A stretch of DNA of 34,008 nucleotides from Sanguibacter suaedae (lineage in GTDB: Bacteria > Actinomycetota > Actinomycetes > Actinomycetales > Cellulomonadaceae). The DNA lies in NCBI RefSeq assembly GCF_016342785.1, contig NZ_JAEINH010000002.1, positions 1-34,008 of the forward strand. The letters run 5' to 3'. This document shows positions 16,792 to 24,569 of the stretch, in pieces. The translations under genes and the position numbers were made by a program. The notes under the pieces were generated by a model. It saw only the letters and a program-made list of their open reading frames with translations. It did no database searches and had not been told where the DNA came from. Each line of letters starts with the position of its first letter. Positions within the stretch are counted from its first letter, which is position 1.

Positions 16792-17322
16792 TCAGACGCC
16801 GTCAGGGAAGCCGATCTGCCGCCACGCCTCGTAGATGACGATCGACGCGCTCGACGTGAGGTTGAGCGAGCGCCGGCTGGGCAGCATGGGGATCTTCACC
16901 TCGGCGGTGACCCGCGGGTGGGCGAGGACCTCCGGGGCGAGCCCTGTGGGCTCGGGGCCGAAGAGGAGGAGGTCGGTGGGTCGGTACTCGATGTCGGAGT
17001 ACCGCACGGTGCCACGGGTCGTGAAGGCGAGGACGCGGGCGTCGGGGGACTCGTCGAGGAGCGCGTCGAGGTCCGGGTGGACGACCACGTGGGCGAGGTC
17101 GTGGTAGTCGAGCCCGGCGCGCCGCAGCCGGGGCTCGGACAGGTCGAAGCCCAGCGGTTCCACCAGGTGCAGAGCGGCACCGGTGACCGCCGCGAGCCGG
17201 ATGGCGTTGCCCGTGTTCTGCGGGATGCGCGGCTCGTGGAAGACGATACGCGGCAGCGCGGACGCAGGTGCGTCCACCCCGGGCGAGGTCGGGCGGGTCT
17301 CTTCGGTGGGCTCGTGGGTCAC
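16792..17322 (-). CDS. trmL: tRNA (cytidine/uridine-34 2'-O)-methyltransferase TrmL
   Basis: This 176-aa SPOUT-class methyltransferase uses S-adenosylmethionine to methylate the wobble ribose of certain leucine tRNAs. Family motifs are IVFHEPRIPQNTGNAIRLAA (about 25-45), LLLFGPEPTGL (knot region) and IPMLPSRRSLNLTSSASIVIYEA near the C-terminus. The core is of normal length with an extra ~20-aa polar N-terminus. The start is a GTG at 17322. GAGAAT ends six bases before it, the leaderless layout; a GGAG lies 12 bases upstream. Longer in-frame sequence above is a shadow of the oxidoreductase fusion gene. It looks like a housekeeping gene placed among sugar cassettes. Confidence 0.93.
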   Translation of the reverse strand: MTHEPTEETRPTSPGVDAPASALPRIVFHEPRIPQNTGNAIRLAAVTGAALHLVEPLGFDLSEPRLRRAGLDYHDLAHVVVHPDLDALLDESPDARVLAFTTRGTVRYSDIEYRPTDLLLFGPEPTGLAPEVLAHPRVTAEVKIPMLPSRRSLNLTSSASIVIYEAWRQIGFPDGV

Positions 17323-17328
17323 CGGTGC

Positions 17329-17334
17329 ATTCTC
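17329..17334 (-). promoter_or_regulatory. Candidate leaderless -10 element of trmL
   Basis: The minus-strand hexamer GAGAAT ends six bases before the GTG at 17322. An overlapping GGGGAG could instead act as a distant ribosome site, so this is less certain than the sites at 9076 and 30695. Confidence 0.4.
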
Positions 17335-17360
17335 CCCGATGCGGCCTGCCCGACGACGAG

Positions 17361-19526
17361 TCAGCGCACCGGGCCGTCGCGGCGGGACCGTGCCATGGCG
17401 CGGGCGAGCGACGCGGCGGCGTCCCGCGACAGGTACCCGTCGGCGACGGCCACGCGGTGCGCGCGCACGGCGGGCGTCCCGCGGGTGACGACGGTAGGGG
17501 AGTCCCACGCGATCGCGGACCCGAAGCCGGGGTACGACGCGACGCGCACCACCCACGGGTCGGTGGCGGCCTCGTCGCACGCGGGCTCGGCGACGAGCGT
17601 GAACGCCCCGCGTGCGGTGCGGGCGGACCACGCGAGCCACGGGGCGGTCGTCCCGTGCACGTCGTCCTCGCCCTCCGCCGCGGCGGTCCGGACCCGCACG
17701 TCGGTGCATGCGGGCAGGCGCCAGAAGAAGCCCCCGTACCCGCCGCCGGTGCGACCGTTGGACCCCGGGCTCCCGAGGGCCACGGCGTCGGTGCGGTCCG
17801 GGTCGACGCTCAGCGCCGACCGCAGCTCCAGGGCCCACGCGTCCGCGCGGACCCGCCACCAGCGCACGGACCGGCGCTCGCGCAGGAGCGGCACCCCGTC
17901 GTGGCCCGTCCAGGCGAGGTTCTCGACGAACCCGTCGTCCCCGCGCGACGCCCACCCGTCGTGCTCGATGCGTCCGTGGTCGTCGCGCCACACGTACCCG
18001 TGGTCGCGCACGTAGGTGCGCCCGCCCCAGAGGTTGTGACCGTCGACGTCCTGCACGCCGGGTGCGACGCCCACGTGCCACGTGTGGTCGGCGGGCGCGG
18101 AGTCGGTGACGACCACGCCGCCGAGGGTCCGGACGGGGTGCAGGTGCGGGCGGGGGGAGTCGGAGGGGCGGGCGCCGGACCCGTCGACGTACTCGGCGAC
18201 GGGGCGTCCCGCGACGTGCGCGACGGCGAGGACCTCGTGCTCGCGGGCCGGTGGCTCGACCGTCCACGGTGCGCCGAGCTCGGTGAACGTCCGGAGCTCG
18301 TGTGCCACCCGCTCGCACCACTCCGCGACGTCCGCGACCACGATGTGGGGGGTCCGGGGAGTGCCGGGCGGTGCGGGCTCGTCGGCCGGCCACGGCTCGG
18401 GGATCTCGGTGCGCAGGTGCTCGGGTGGGATCTCCCGGGGGTCCGGAGCGGCGCGGACCGCGTCGAGCACCCGCATGAACGCCCCCGTCTCCTCGACGGG
18501 GCACAGCAGGGGCGCCCCGGTGCGCACGTGGTCGACGAGGTTCGCGAGCAGGGGCGTCCGCCCGAGACGTTCCGTCGTCGGGGCGTCCGTGCCGTGGGTC
18601 ACCTCGAGGACGTCCTGCGTGTAGTACAGGGTCGCGGTGCCGAGCGTGCCGTGGACGACGACCCGGGGAGCCGTCTGCACGGACGCGCACAGCGTGAGGC
18701 CCAGGGCGACGGTGGTGCCGCGGCGGGTGCGCAGACGCACGCTCGAGGTGTCGTCCGACTCGATGCGGTTGGCGTGGAAGAGGTCCACGTCGATGTCGAG
18801 GACGTCGTCGACGCGCGTGGAGCCGTCCACGGCGAGCGCCGTGGCGACGGCGTGGGCGAGGGGGTTGGTGACGACCCCGTCGACGACGGGCGCACCGTCC
18901 AGGGTGCGGCGTCCGGCCCAGCGTGCGCGGGACCAGTACGCGTCGTCGCGCAGCCACGTGCCCACCGCGCCGATCCCGGTGACCTTGCCGAGGCTGCCGT
19001 CGGCGACCAGGGTGCGCAGGCGGGCGAGCGCGTCCGACCCGAGGGACTGGAAGCCGACCTGGCACGCGAGGCCCGACGCGTCCGCCGCGGCCAGGAGGCG
19101 ACGGAAGGACGCGAGGGACGGTGTCGGGGGCTTCTCGAGCAGGACGTGGCTGCCGGCGGCGAAGGCGAGCTCGGCGAGCTCGAGGTGGGTGTTGATGGGG
19201 GTGCAGATGATGGTCAGGTCGGGGGAGTGCACGGCGAAGAGGTCTTGCGCGGTGCGGAAGACCGCGTCGGGCCCGAGCTCGTCCTCGATACCGGGCGGCG
19301 GTGCGGGGTCGGCGACGGCGAGGAGTCGCACGGGTGGCGGTGCCGACGTCCCGACCGTCGAGGCGGCGAGCTCGCGGACGGCGCGCAGGTGGGAGCGGCC
19401 GTGGCCGCCTGCCCCCAGGAGCGCGACGGTGAGCGTCCGTCCCGGGTCCGCTGGGTCCCCGGGCCCCCCGGGCCCCGGGCTCGTCGTCATGGTTCCGCTC
19501 GGTCGTGTCGTGTCGGAGGTGTGCAC
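17361..19526 (-). CDS. Gfo/Idh/MocA oxidoreductase fused to a PmoA (DUF6807) domain
   Basis: This 721-aa two-part protein has an NAD-binding Gfo/Idh/MocA enzyme at residues 33-420 and a PmoA-family (DUF6807) domain from about 430 to the end. The first part has the Rossmann motif VALLGAGGHGRSH and EKP at 131-133. Its second catalytic motif is of the DGVVTNPLAHAV type (Asp216, Asn221, His225) rather than DxGxH. The second part carries the PmoA-like HPVRTLGGVVVTD and GVQDVDGHNLWGG stretches; despite the name this family is not methane monooxygenase and its role is unknown. The GTG at 19526 has GAGGAG eight bases upstream; ATG at 19490 is the alternative. It diverges from the ABC importer operon at 19676, suggesting joint control and a shared carbohydrate substrate. 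No signal peptide is seen. Confidence 0.88.
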   Translation of the reverse strand: MHTSDTTRPSGTMTTSPGPGGPGDPADPGRTLTVALLGAGGHGRSHLRAVRELAASTVGTSAPPPVRLLAVADPAPPPGIEDELGPDAVFRTAQDLFAVHSPDLTIICTPINTHLELAELAFAAGSHVLLEKPPTPSLASFRRLLAAADASGLACQVGFQSLGSDALARLRTLVADGSLGKVTGIGAVGTWLRDDAYWSRARWAGRRTLDGAPVVDGVVTNPLAHAVATALAVDGSTRVDDVLDIDVDLFHANRIESDDTSSVRLRTRRGTTVALGLTLCASVQTAPRVVVHGTLGTATLYYTQDVLEVTHGTDAPTTERLGRTPLLANLVDHVRTGAPLLCPVEETGAFMRVLDAVRAAPDPREIPPEHLRTEIPEPWPADEPAPPGTPRTPHIVVADVAEWCERVAHELRTFTELGAPWTVEPPAREHEVLAVAHVAGRPVAEYVDGSGARPSDSPRPHLHPVRTLGGVVVTDSAPADHTWHVGVAPGVQDVDGHNLWGGRTYVRDHGYVWRDDHGRIEHDGWASRGDDGFVENLAWTGHDGVPLLRERRSVRWWRVRADAWALELRSALSVDPDRTDAVALGSPGSNGRTGGGYGGFFWRLPACTDVRVRTAAAEGEDDVHGTTAPWLAWSARTARGAFTLVAEPACDEAATDPWVVRVASYPGFGSAIAWDSPTVVTRGTPAVRAHRVAVADGYLSRDAAASLARAMARSRRDGPVR

Positions 19527-19559
19527 CGGGCCGGCTCCTCGATGTGGTGGGTGTCGTCC

Positions 19560-19607
19560 TTGACAGGAGATGTCGTCATTGACATGTGTCGGATATCACT
19601 GTTACAA
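19560..19607 (+). promoter_or_regulatory. Probable promoter of the second ABC importer operon
   Basis: TTGACA (19579-19584) and TTACAA (19602-19607) are separated by exactly 17 bases, placing transcription start just before the palindrome at 19621. A second TTGACA (19560-19565) lies 19 bases upstream with no good -10. Both are part of GACA/TGTC inverted repeats, possibly another regulator site for the divergent genes. Confidence 0.6.
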
Positions 19608-19620
19608 ACTACTACATGGT

Positions 19621-19638
19621 TTGGAGAGCGCTCTCCAA
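19621..19638. promoter_or_regulatory. LacI-family operator of the second ABC importer operon
   Basis: TTGGAGAGCGCTCTCCAA is a perfect 18-bp palindrome with a central CG, of the GGAGCGCTCC class known for LacI-type sugar repressors such as CebR. It lies 13-30 bases after the -10 candidate and 38 bases before the ATG at 19676, a position suited to repression. Confidence 0.85.
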
Positions 19639-19675
19639 CCCCCCGGTCTGTCAACGAAGATTGCCGAGGCATCGA

Positions 19676-20626
19676 ATGTCCGCAGTAGCAGAGCTGCGCT
19701 CCACCACGAAGGGCACGGGCCGACGCGTCCGCCGAGGGCCCACGACCGCCTCGGAGAAGAGGGACGCCCGGGCGGCGATCTTCTTCCTCTCCCCCTGGGT
19801 CGTCGGGCTCCTGCTCATCACCGTCGGGCCCATCCTCGCGTCCCTCTACCTGTCGTTCACCGACTACGGGCTCCTCGCCGCACCCGAGTGGATCGGCCTC
19901 GAGAACTACCAGCGGATGATCGACGACCCCAGGCTGCACAACGCGCTCCTCGTGACCTTCCGGTACGTCTTCATCTCCGTACCGCTCCAGCTCGCGGCAG
20001 CCCTCGCCCTCGCGCTCTTCCTCGACCGGGGGGTCCGCGGCATCGCCCTCTACCGGTCCGCCTACTACCTGCCGTCCCTCCTCGGAGGGTCCGTCGCCGT
20101 CGCCATCCTCTGGCGCCAGGTCTTCGGCACCGACGGCCTCGTCAACCAGGCGCTCGCCGTCATCGGCATCGAGGGCCAGGGCTGGGTCTCCCACCCCGAC
20201 ACGGCGCTCGGCACCCTGATGATCCTCAACGTGTGGACCTTCGGGTCGCCCATGGTCATCTTCCTCGCCGGGCTGCGCCAGATCCCCGAGATGTACTACG
20301 AGGCCGCTTCCATCGACGGAGCCGGGAGGATGCGCCGCTTCTGGTCCATCACCATCCCGCTGCTCACGCCCATCATCTTCTTCAACCTCGTGCTCCAGGT
20401 CATCGGGGCGTTCCAGACGTTCACCCAGGCGTTCATCGTCTCCAGCGGCACCGGCGGTCCCGCCGACTCGACGCTGTTCTACACGCTGTACCTCTACCAG
20501 AAGGGGTTCGGCAGCCTGGACATGGGTTACGCGTCAGCCATGGCGTGGCTCCTGCTCGCCATCGTCGCCGGACTCACCGCCGTGAACTTCTTCGCCTCGA
20601 AGTATTGGGTTTTCTACAATGACTGA
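19676..20626 (+). CDS. Sugar ABC transporter permease, MalF type (second importer)
   Basis: This 316-aa permease opens the second importer operon. It has six membrane segments, beginning with IFFLSPWVVGLLLITVGP near residue 36, and the EAA loop YYEAASIDGAGRMRRFWSI in the last third. An open frame runs from 19586, but it would include the operator. The ATG at 19676 follows GAGG seven bases upstream and the palindrome at 19621. It overlaps the MalG-type gene by eight bases, so the two are translationally coupled. No ATPase is encoded nearby. Confidence 0.93.
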   Translation: MSAVAELRSTTKGTGRRVRRGPTTASEKRDARAAIFFLSPWVVGLLLITVGPILASLYLSFTDYGLLAAPEWIGLENYQRMIDDPRLHNALLVTFRYVFISVPLQLAAALALALFLDRGVRGIALYRSAYYLPSLLGGSVAVAILWRQVFGTDGLVNQALAVIGIEGQGWVSHPDTALGTLMILNVWTFGSPMVIFLAGLRQIPEMYYEAASIDGAGRMRRFWSITIPLLTPIIFFNLVLQVIGAFQTFTQAFIVSSGTGGPADSTLFYTLYLYQKGFGSLDMGYASAMAWLLLAIVAGLTAVNFFASKYWVFYND

Positions 20627-21542
20627 CTCACTGACCGTCGCCCCGACGCCCCCCGTCCACCACGACGACGACGCGAGGAGCACGCACCCCGCCGCCCGTC
20701 GTCCCTCCCCGTGGCGCCGCCGCCTGCGGGCCATCGGCAAGCACGCCCTGCTCATCGGGTTCGGGCTCCTCATGCTGTACCCGCTCCTGTGGCTGCTCGC
20801 GAGCTCCCTCAAGCCGACCTCGCTGATCTTCCGCGACCCGTCGCTCATCCCCGAGACCATCGACCTGAGCAACTACACGGGAGGGTGGAACGCGTTGTCC
20901 CACCCCTTCGGGCACTACATCCTCAACTCGGCCATCGTCGTCGCCGGCTCCCTCCTCGGGAACCTCGTGTCCTGCTCCATGGCCGCCTACGCGTTCGCCC
21001 GCCTGAACTTCCGTGGTCGCGGCTTCCTGTTCGCGATCATGCTCATGACGATCATGCTGCCCATCCACGTGGTGATCGTCCCGCAGTACATCCTGTTCTC
21101 CCAGCTGCAGTGGATCAACACGTTCCTGCCGCTCATCGTGCCCAAGCTCCTCGCCACGGACGCGTTCTTCATCTTCCTCATGGTGCAGTTCTTCCGAGGT
21201 ATACCCCGAGAGCTCGACGAGGCGGCCCGGCTCGACGGGTGCGGGCACATCCGGACCTTCTTCCGCATCATGCTGCCGCTGTCCGTGCCCGCCCTCGCGA
21301 CCACCGCGATCTTCACGTTCATCTGGACGTGGAACGACTTCTTCAGCCAGCTGATCTTCCTCACCAAGCCCGACATGTACACGGTGCCCGTCGCGCTGAA
21401 GACGTTCGTCGACTCCACCGGTCAGACCAGCTGGGGACCGCTCTTCGCGATGTCCATCGTGTCGCTCATCCCCATCTTCATCGTCTTCCTCCTCGGCCAG
21501 AAGTACCTCGTCAAGGGGATCGCCACCACCGGCATCAAGTAG
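20619..21542 (+). CDS. Sugar ABC transporter permease, MalG type (second importer)
   Basis: This 307-aa permease forms a pair with the preceding gene, overlapping it by eight bases. It has a Pro/His/Asp-rich N-terminus (about 1-38), six membrane segments and the EAA loop ELDEAARLDGCGHIRTFF. The C-terminus LVKGIATTGIK is typical of MalG-like proteins. The substrate is unknown. The binding protein follows after a 49-base gap, so this operon has the order permease-permease-binding protein. Confidence 0.93.
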   Translation: MTDSLTVAPTPPVHHDDDARSTHPAARRPSPWRRRLRAIGKHALLIGFGLLMLYPLLWLLASSLKPTSLIFRDPSLIPETIDLSNYTGGWNALSHPFGHYILNSAIVVAGSLLGNLVSCSMAAYAFARLNFRGRGFLFAIMLMTIMLPIHVVIVPQYILFSQLQWINTFLPLIVPKLLATDAFFIFLMVQFFRGIPRELDEAARLDGCGHIRTFFRIMLPLSVPALATTAIFTFIWTWNDFFSQLIFLTKPDMYTVPVALKTFVDSTGQTSWGPLFAMSIVSLIPIFIVFLLGQKYLVKGIATTGIK

Positions 21543-21591
21543 CCGCCCCACCTCACCGTCAGCACTGCCAAGGCACAAGCAAAGGAGCATG

Positions 21592-22977
21592 ATGTCTCAG
21601 CACCCCACCTCCGGCACCACCACGCGGAGTGCAGCCCCCACCGCCCGCCACGGGCGCTCCCGCCGCCGCGGCCTCGCCGCCACCGCGGGGATCGCCGTCA
21701 CCGGGTTCCTCCTCGCCGCGTGCGGCAGCGGGGACGGCGGTCTCGCTCCCGCTGACCGGCCGGCGGGCGAGGCGACCGCGGCCGAGGGCCCCGTCGAGCT
21801 CCGCTTCTCCTGGTGGGGGTCCGACACCCGTCACCAGCTCACCCAGGAGGTCATCGACCTCTTCGAGGCCGAGCACGAGAACATCACGATCGTCGCCGAC
21901 TATGCCAGCTGGGGCGACTACTGGGACAAGCTCTCCACGTCCGTCGCCGCCGGAGACACGCCCGACATCATGACCCAGGAGGAGCGGTACCTGCGCGAGT
22001 ACGCCAGCCGCGGTGTCATCCAGGACATGTCGGCGCTCGACGCCCTCGACCTGTCGGGCATCGACGAGGAGATCCTCGGGGCGGGGAACTTCGACGACGG
22101 CCAGTTCGGCGTCCCCACCGGCATCAACGCGTACGCCCTCGTGGCCGACCCGCAGATCTACGAGCAGGCGGGCGTCGAGATGCCGGACGACACCTCGTGG
22201 ACCTGGGACGACTACCTCCAGATCACCACCGAGATCGCGGCGAACACCCCCGACGGCGTCTACGGCGCCCAGGACTACGGGTTCAACGAGCCGGGCTTCG
22301 CGATCTTCGCCCGCCAGAAGGGCGAGGAGCTCTACACGCCCGAGGGCGAGCTCGGGTTCTCCGAGGAGACCCTCGCCGAGTGGTGGGAGCTCTCGCTCCA
22401 GCTCCAGGAGGCCGGTGCCACGCCGCCCGCGACCAAGAGCGTCGAGGTCGAGAACGGCGGACCCGAGATGTCACTCGTCGGCACCGGGCAGGGCGCCCAC
22501 TCGATGTTCTGGACCAACCAGCTCGAGGCCCTCACGAGCGCCGCGGGCCACGACCTCGAGCTCCTGCGTCACCCCGGCGAGGCGGACGGCGAGCGGACGG
22601 GCATGTACTTCAAGCCCTCCATGTACTACTCGATCTCCTCGACCACCGAGTACCCCGTCGAGGCCGCGATGTTCGTCGACTTCCTCCTCAACAGCACCGA
22701 GGCCGGCGAGCTCATCCTCTCCGACCGTGGGCTGCCCGCGAACACCGACGTCCGTGAGGCCGTCCGGGACAGCTTCACCGACGTCGACAAGCAGGCCGCG
22801 CAGTTCCTCGACGACCTCGGCCCCGTGATCGTCGACAGCCTCGCCACCCCGCCCGAGGGCTCCGGTGAGGTCGTGAACATCATCAAGCGCATCAACGAGC
22901 AGGTCCTCTTCGGGCAGATCACGCCGCAGGAGGCCGCGAGCCAGTTCATGGCCGAGGTCGAGGGCGCCATCGGCTGA
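21592..22977 (+). CDS. Extracellular sugar-binding lipoprotein (second importer)
   Basis: This 461-aa family 1 solute-binding protein has a long Arg-rich signal peptide ending in the lipobox LLAAC (Cys44), then VELRFSWWGSDTRHQ at the start of the first lobe. SRRRGL before the hydrophobic core resembles a twin-arginine motif but lacks its consensus. Two adjacent ATG codons exist. The second (21592) is four bases from AAAGGAG and is preferred over 21589, which is only one base away. It serves the two permeases just upstream. The two Gfo/Idh enzymes downstream presumably act on the imported compound. A very GC-rich structured stretch separates it from them. Confidence 0.93.
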   Translation: MSQHPTSGTTTRSAAPTARHGRSRRRGLAATAGIAVTGFLLAACGSGDGGLAPADRPAGEATAAEGPVELRFSWWGSDTRHQLTQEVIDLFEAEHENITIVADYASWGDYWDKLSTSVAAGDTPDIMTQEERYLREYASRGVIQDMSALDALDLSGIDEEILGAGNFDDGQFGVPTGINAYALVADPQIYEQAGVEMPDDTSWTWDDYLQITTEIAANTPDGVYGAQDYGFNEPGFAIFARQKGEELYTPEGELGFSEETLAEWWELSLQLQEAGATPPATKSVEVENGGPEMSLVGTGQGAHSMFWTNQLEALTSAAGHDLELLRHPGEADGERTGMYFKPSMYYSISSTTEYPVEAAMFVDFLLNSTEAGELILSDRGLPANTDVREAVRDSFTDVDKQAAQFLDDLGPVIVDSLATPPEGSGEVVNIIKRINEQVLFGQITPQEAASQFMAEVEGAIG

Positions 22978-23026
22978 CGCTCCCACCACCTGCGAGACCG
23001 CAGGACCAGCACGACCAGCACCACGC

Positions 23027-23115
23027 CGTCGGGGCCGCCCCCACCCCCCGGCCCCCCGCGGGGTGGGCCCACCCCCCCCACCCCCCCGCGGTGGGCCGGC
23101 CCCCCCGGGCCGCAC
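23027..23115. repeat. C/G-only low-complexity stretch with nested hairpins
   Basis: Runs of C (eight at 23072-23079, seven at 23081-23087) alternate with short G blocks. GGGGTGGGCCCACCCC (23060-23075) is a perfect palindrome, and CGGCCC (23097-23102) pairs with GGGCCG (23107-23112) around four Cs. It lies between the binding-protein gene and the tandem oxidoreductase genes and could trim or stabilise the message there. Homopolymer length errors are possible. Confidence 0.7.
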
Positions 23116-23182
23116 CGACGGCGGTTGCTGCCCGCCCCACCCCTCCCGACAGCCCACGCTGTCCCAGCAAGGAGCGACGACG

Positions 23183-24532
23183 ATGTCCTCTGGCGCGACA
23201 GGCATGATGCGGCGCTACGCCGTGATCGGCACCGGGCACCGTGCCCAGATGTACGTGGACTCGATGCTCGCCGACCACGCCGACGTGGCGGAGATCGTCG
23301 CCTGGTGCGAGCCCAACCCGGTCCGCACGGACTACTTCGACGACCTGGTGCGCGCGTCGGGCCGCACCTCGGTCCCCGTCCGGTACGCCCCGGACCAGAT
23401 CGAGCAGATGGTCGCCGAGCGGCTCGTCGACGCGGTGATCGTCACGAGCCCCGACCACACGCACGCCGAGGTCGCGACCCGTGCCATGCGTGCCGGCGCG
23501 GACGTGATCATCGAGAAGCCGCTCACCACGGACCTCGCGGGCAGCCGCCACTTCATCGAGGCCCTCGAGGACACGGGACGGTCCCTCGTCCTGACGTTCA
23601 ACTACCGGTACGCGCCACGCAACGCCGCCCTCAAGGACGTGGTGGCGTCGGGGGAGATCGGCGAGGTGACGTCCGTGCACTTCGAGTGGCTCCTCGACAC
23701 CATGCACGGCAGCGACTACTTCCGACGCTGGCACCGGGAGCGTGACCGTTCCGGCGGGCTCCTCGTCCACAACGCCTCCCACCACTTCGACCTCGTGAAC
23801 TGGTGGCTCGACGACTTCCCGTCACGCGTGTTCGCCAGCGGTGGCCTGCGCTTCTACGGCGACGAGAACGCCCGCGCGCGTGGGCTCGGCAAGCGCCCCG
23901 AGCGGGGCACGACGACGCCGCCCAGCCACGACCCCTTCGCGCTCGACCTCCGCGACGACCCGCGTCTCAAGGCCCTCTACCTCGACGCGGAGCACCACGA
24001 CGGGTACCTGCGGGACCGCGACCCCTTCGCGCCCGGGATCACCATCGAGGACAACATGTCCGTCCTCGTCGACTACACGCGGGGCGCGTCCCTCACGTAC
24101 TCCCTGAACACGCACAGCCCGTGGGAGGGGTACCGGGTGGGCATCAACGGCACCGAGGGGCGGGTGGAGCTCGACGTCGTGGAACGTGGGTCGCTCCTGC
24201 CGCGCCCCGACGGACGCCGTGACCTCGACGCGTCGAAGACGGGGCACGTCGACGCACCCGGCGAGCTGCGACCGCGGTCGCAGCGCATCCTCGTGCAGCG
24301 CCACTGGGAGGCGTCGCGCGAGGTCGAGATCACCGGTGGCGAGGGCGCCCACGGCGGGGGCGACGCGCAGATGCTCGCCGACCTGTTCCGCGGGCCGGCG
24401 CCCGACCCGCTCGGGCGCCCCGCCGGTTACAAGGACGGCCTGCGGTCCGTCGTCGTCGGCATCGCCGCCACGTCCTCCCTGCACATCGGGCTGCCCGTCC
24501 GCATCGACGACCTCGGGCTCGACCTCGCCTGA
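23183..24532 (+). CDS. Gfo/Idh/MocA family protein, first of a tandem pair
   Basis: This 449-aa cytoplasmic enzyme has an N-terminal Rossmann fold (YAVIGTGHRAQMY, 12-24), the EKP motif at 111-113 and the substrate-binding alpha/beta domain beyond about 140. The second catalytic motif reads GGLLVHNASHHFD (191-203): His196 stands where dehydrogenases of the family have Asp, while His200 aligns with the usual catalytic His. AAGGAG lies eight bases before the ATG. It shares long identical blocks with the next gene, showing a tandem duplication. Context (importer operon, divergent Gfo/Idh-PmoA fusion) suggests NAD-dependent processing of an imported glycoside or sugar. Whether it is a dehydrogenase, an epimerising enzyme or a GH109-like NAD-dependent glycosidase cannot be decided here. 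Confidence 0.88.
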   Translation: MSSGATGMMRRYAVIGTGHRAQMYVDSMLADHADVAEIVAWCEPNPVRTDYFDDLVRASGRTSVPVRYAPDQIEQMVAERLVDAVIVTSPDHTHAEVATRAMRAGADVIIEKPLTTDLAGSRHFIEALEDTGRSLVLTFNYRYAPRNAALKDVVASGEIGEVTSVHFEWLLDTMHGSDYFRRWHRERDRSGGLLVHNASHHFDLVNWWLDDFPSRVFASGGLRFYGDENARARGLGKRPERGTTTPPSHDPFALDLRDDPRLKALYLDAEHHDGYLRDRDPFAPGITIEDNMSVLVDYTRGASLTYSLNTHSPWEGYRVGINGTEGRVELDVVERGSLLPRPDGRRDLDASKTGHVDAPGELRPRSQRILVQRHWEASREVEITGGEGAHGGGDAQMLADLFRGPAPDPLGRPAGYKDGLRSVVVGIAATSSLHIGLPVRIDDLGLDLA

Positions 24533-24569
24533 GACCCGCCACGCACAGCCGACCGAGAGCGAGAGCACC

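Noticed and set aside
17323-19065. Extension of trmL to 19065 (apparent 757-aa protein)
   Set aside because: The added part is an Arg-rich alternative frame of the Gfo/Idh-PmoA gene on the same strand.
19586-19675. Upstream start of the MalF-type permease at 19586
   Set aside because: It would translate through the promoter and the operator palindrome; the ATG at 19676 has a ribosome site and gives a normal permease N-terminus.
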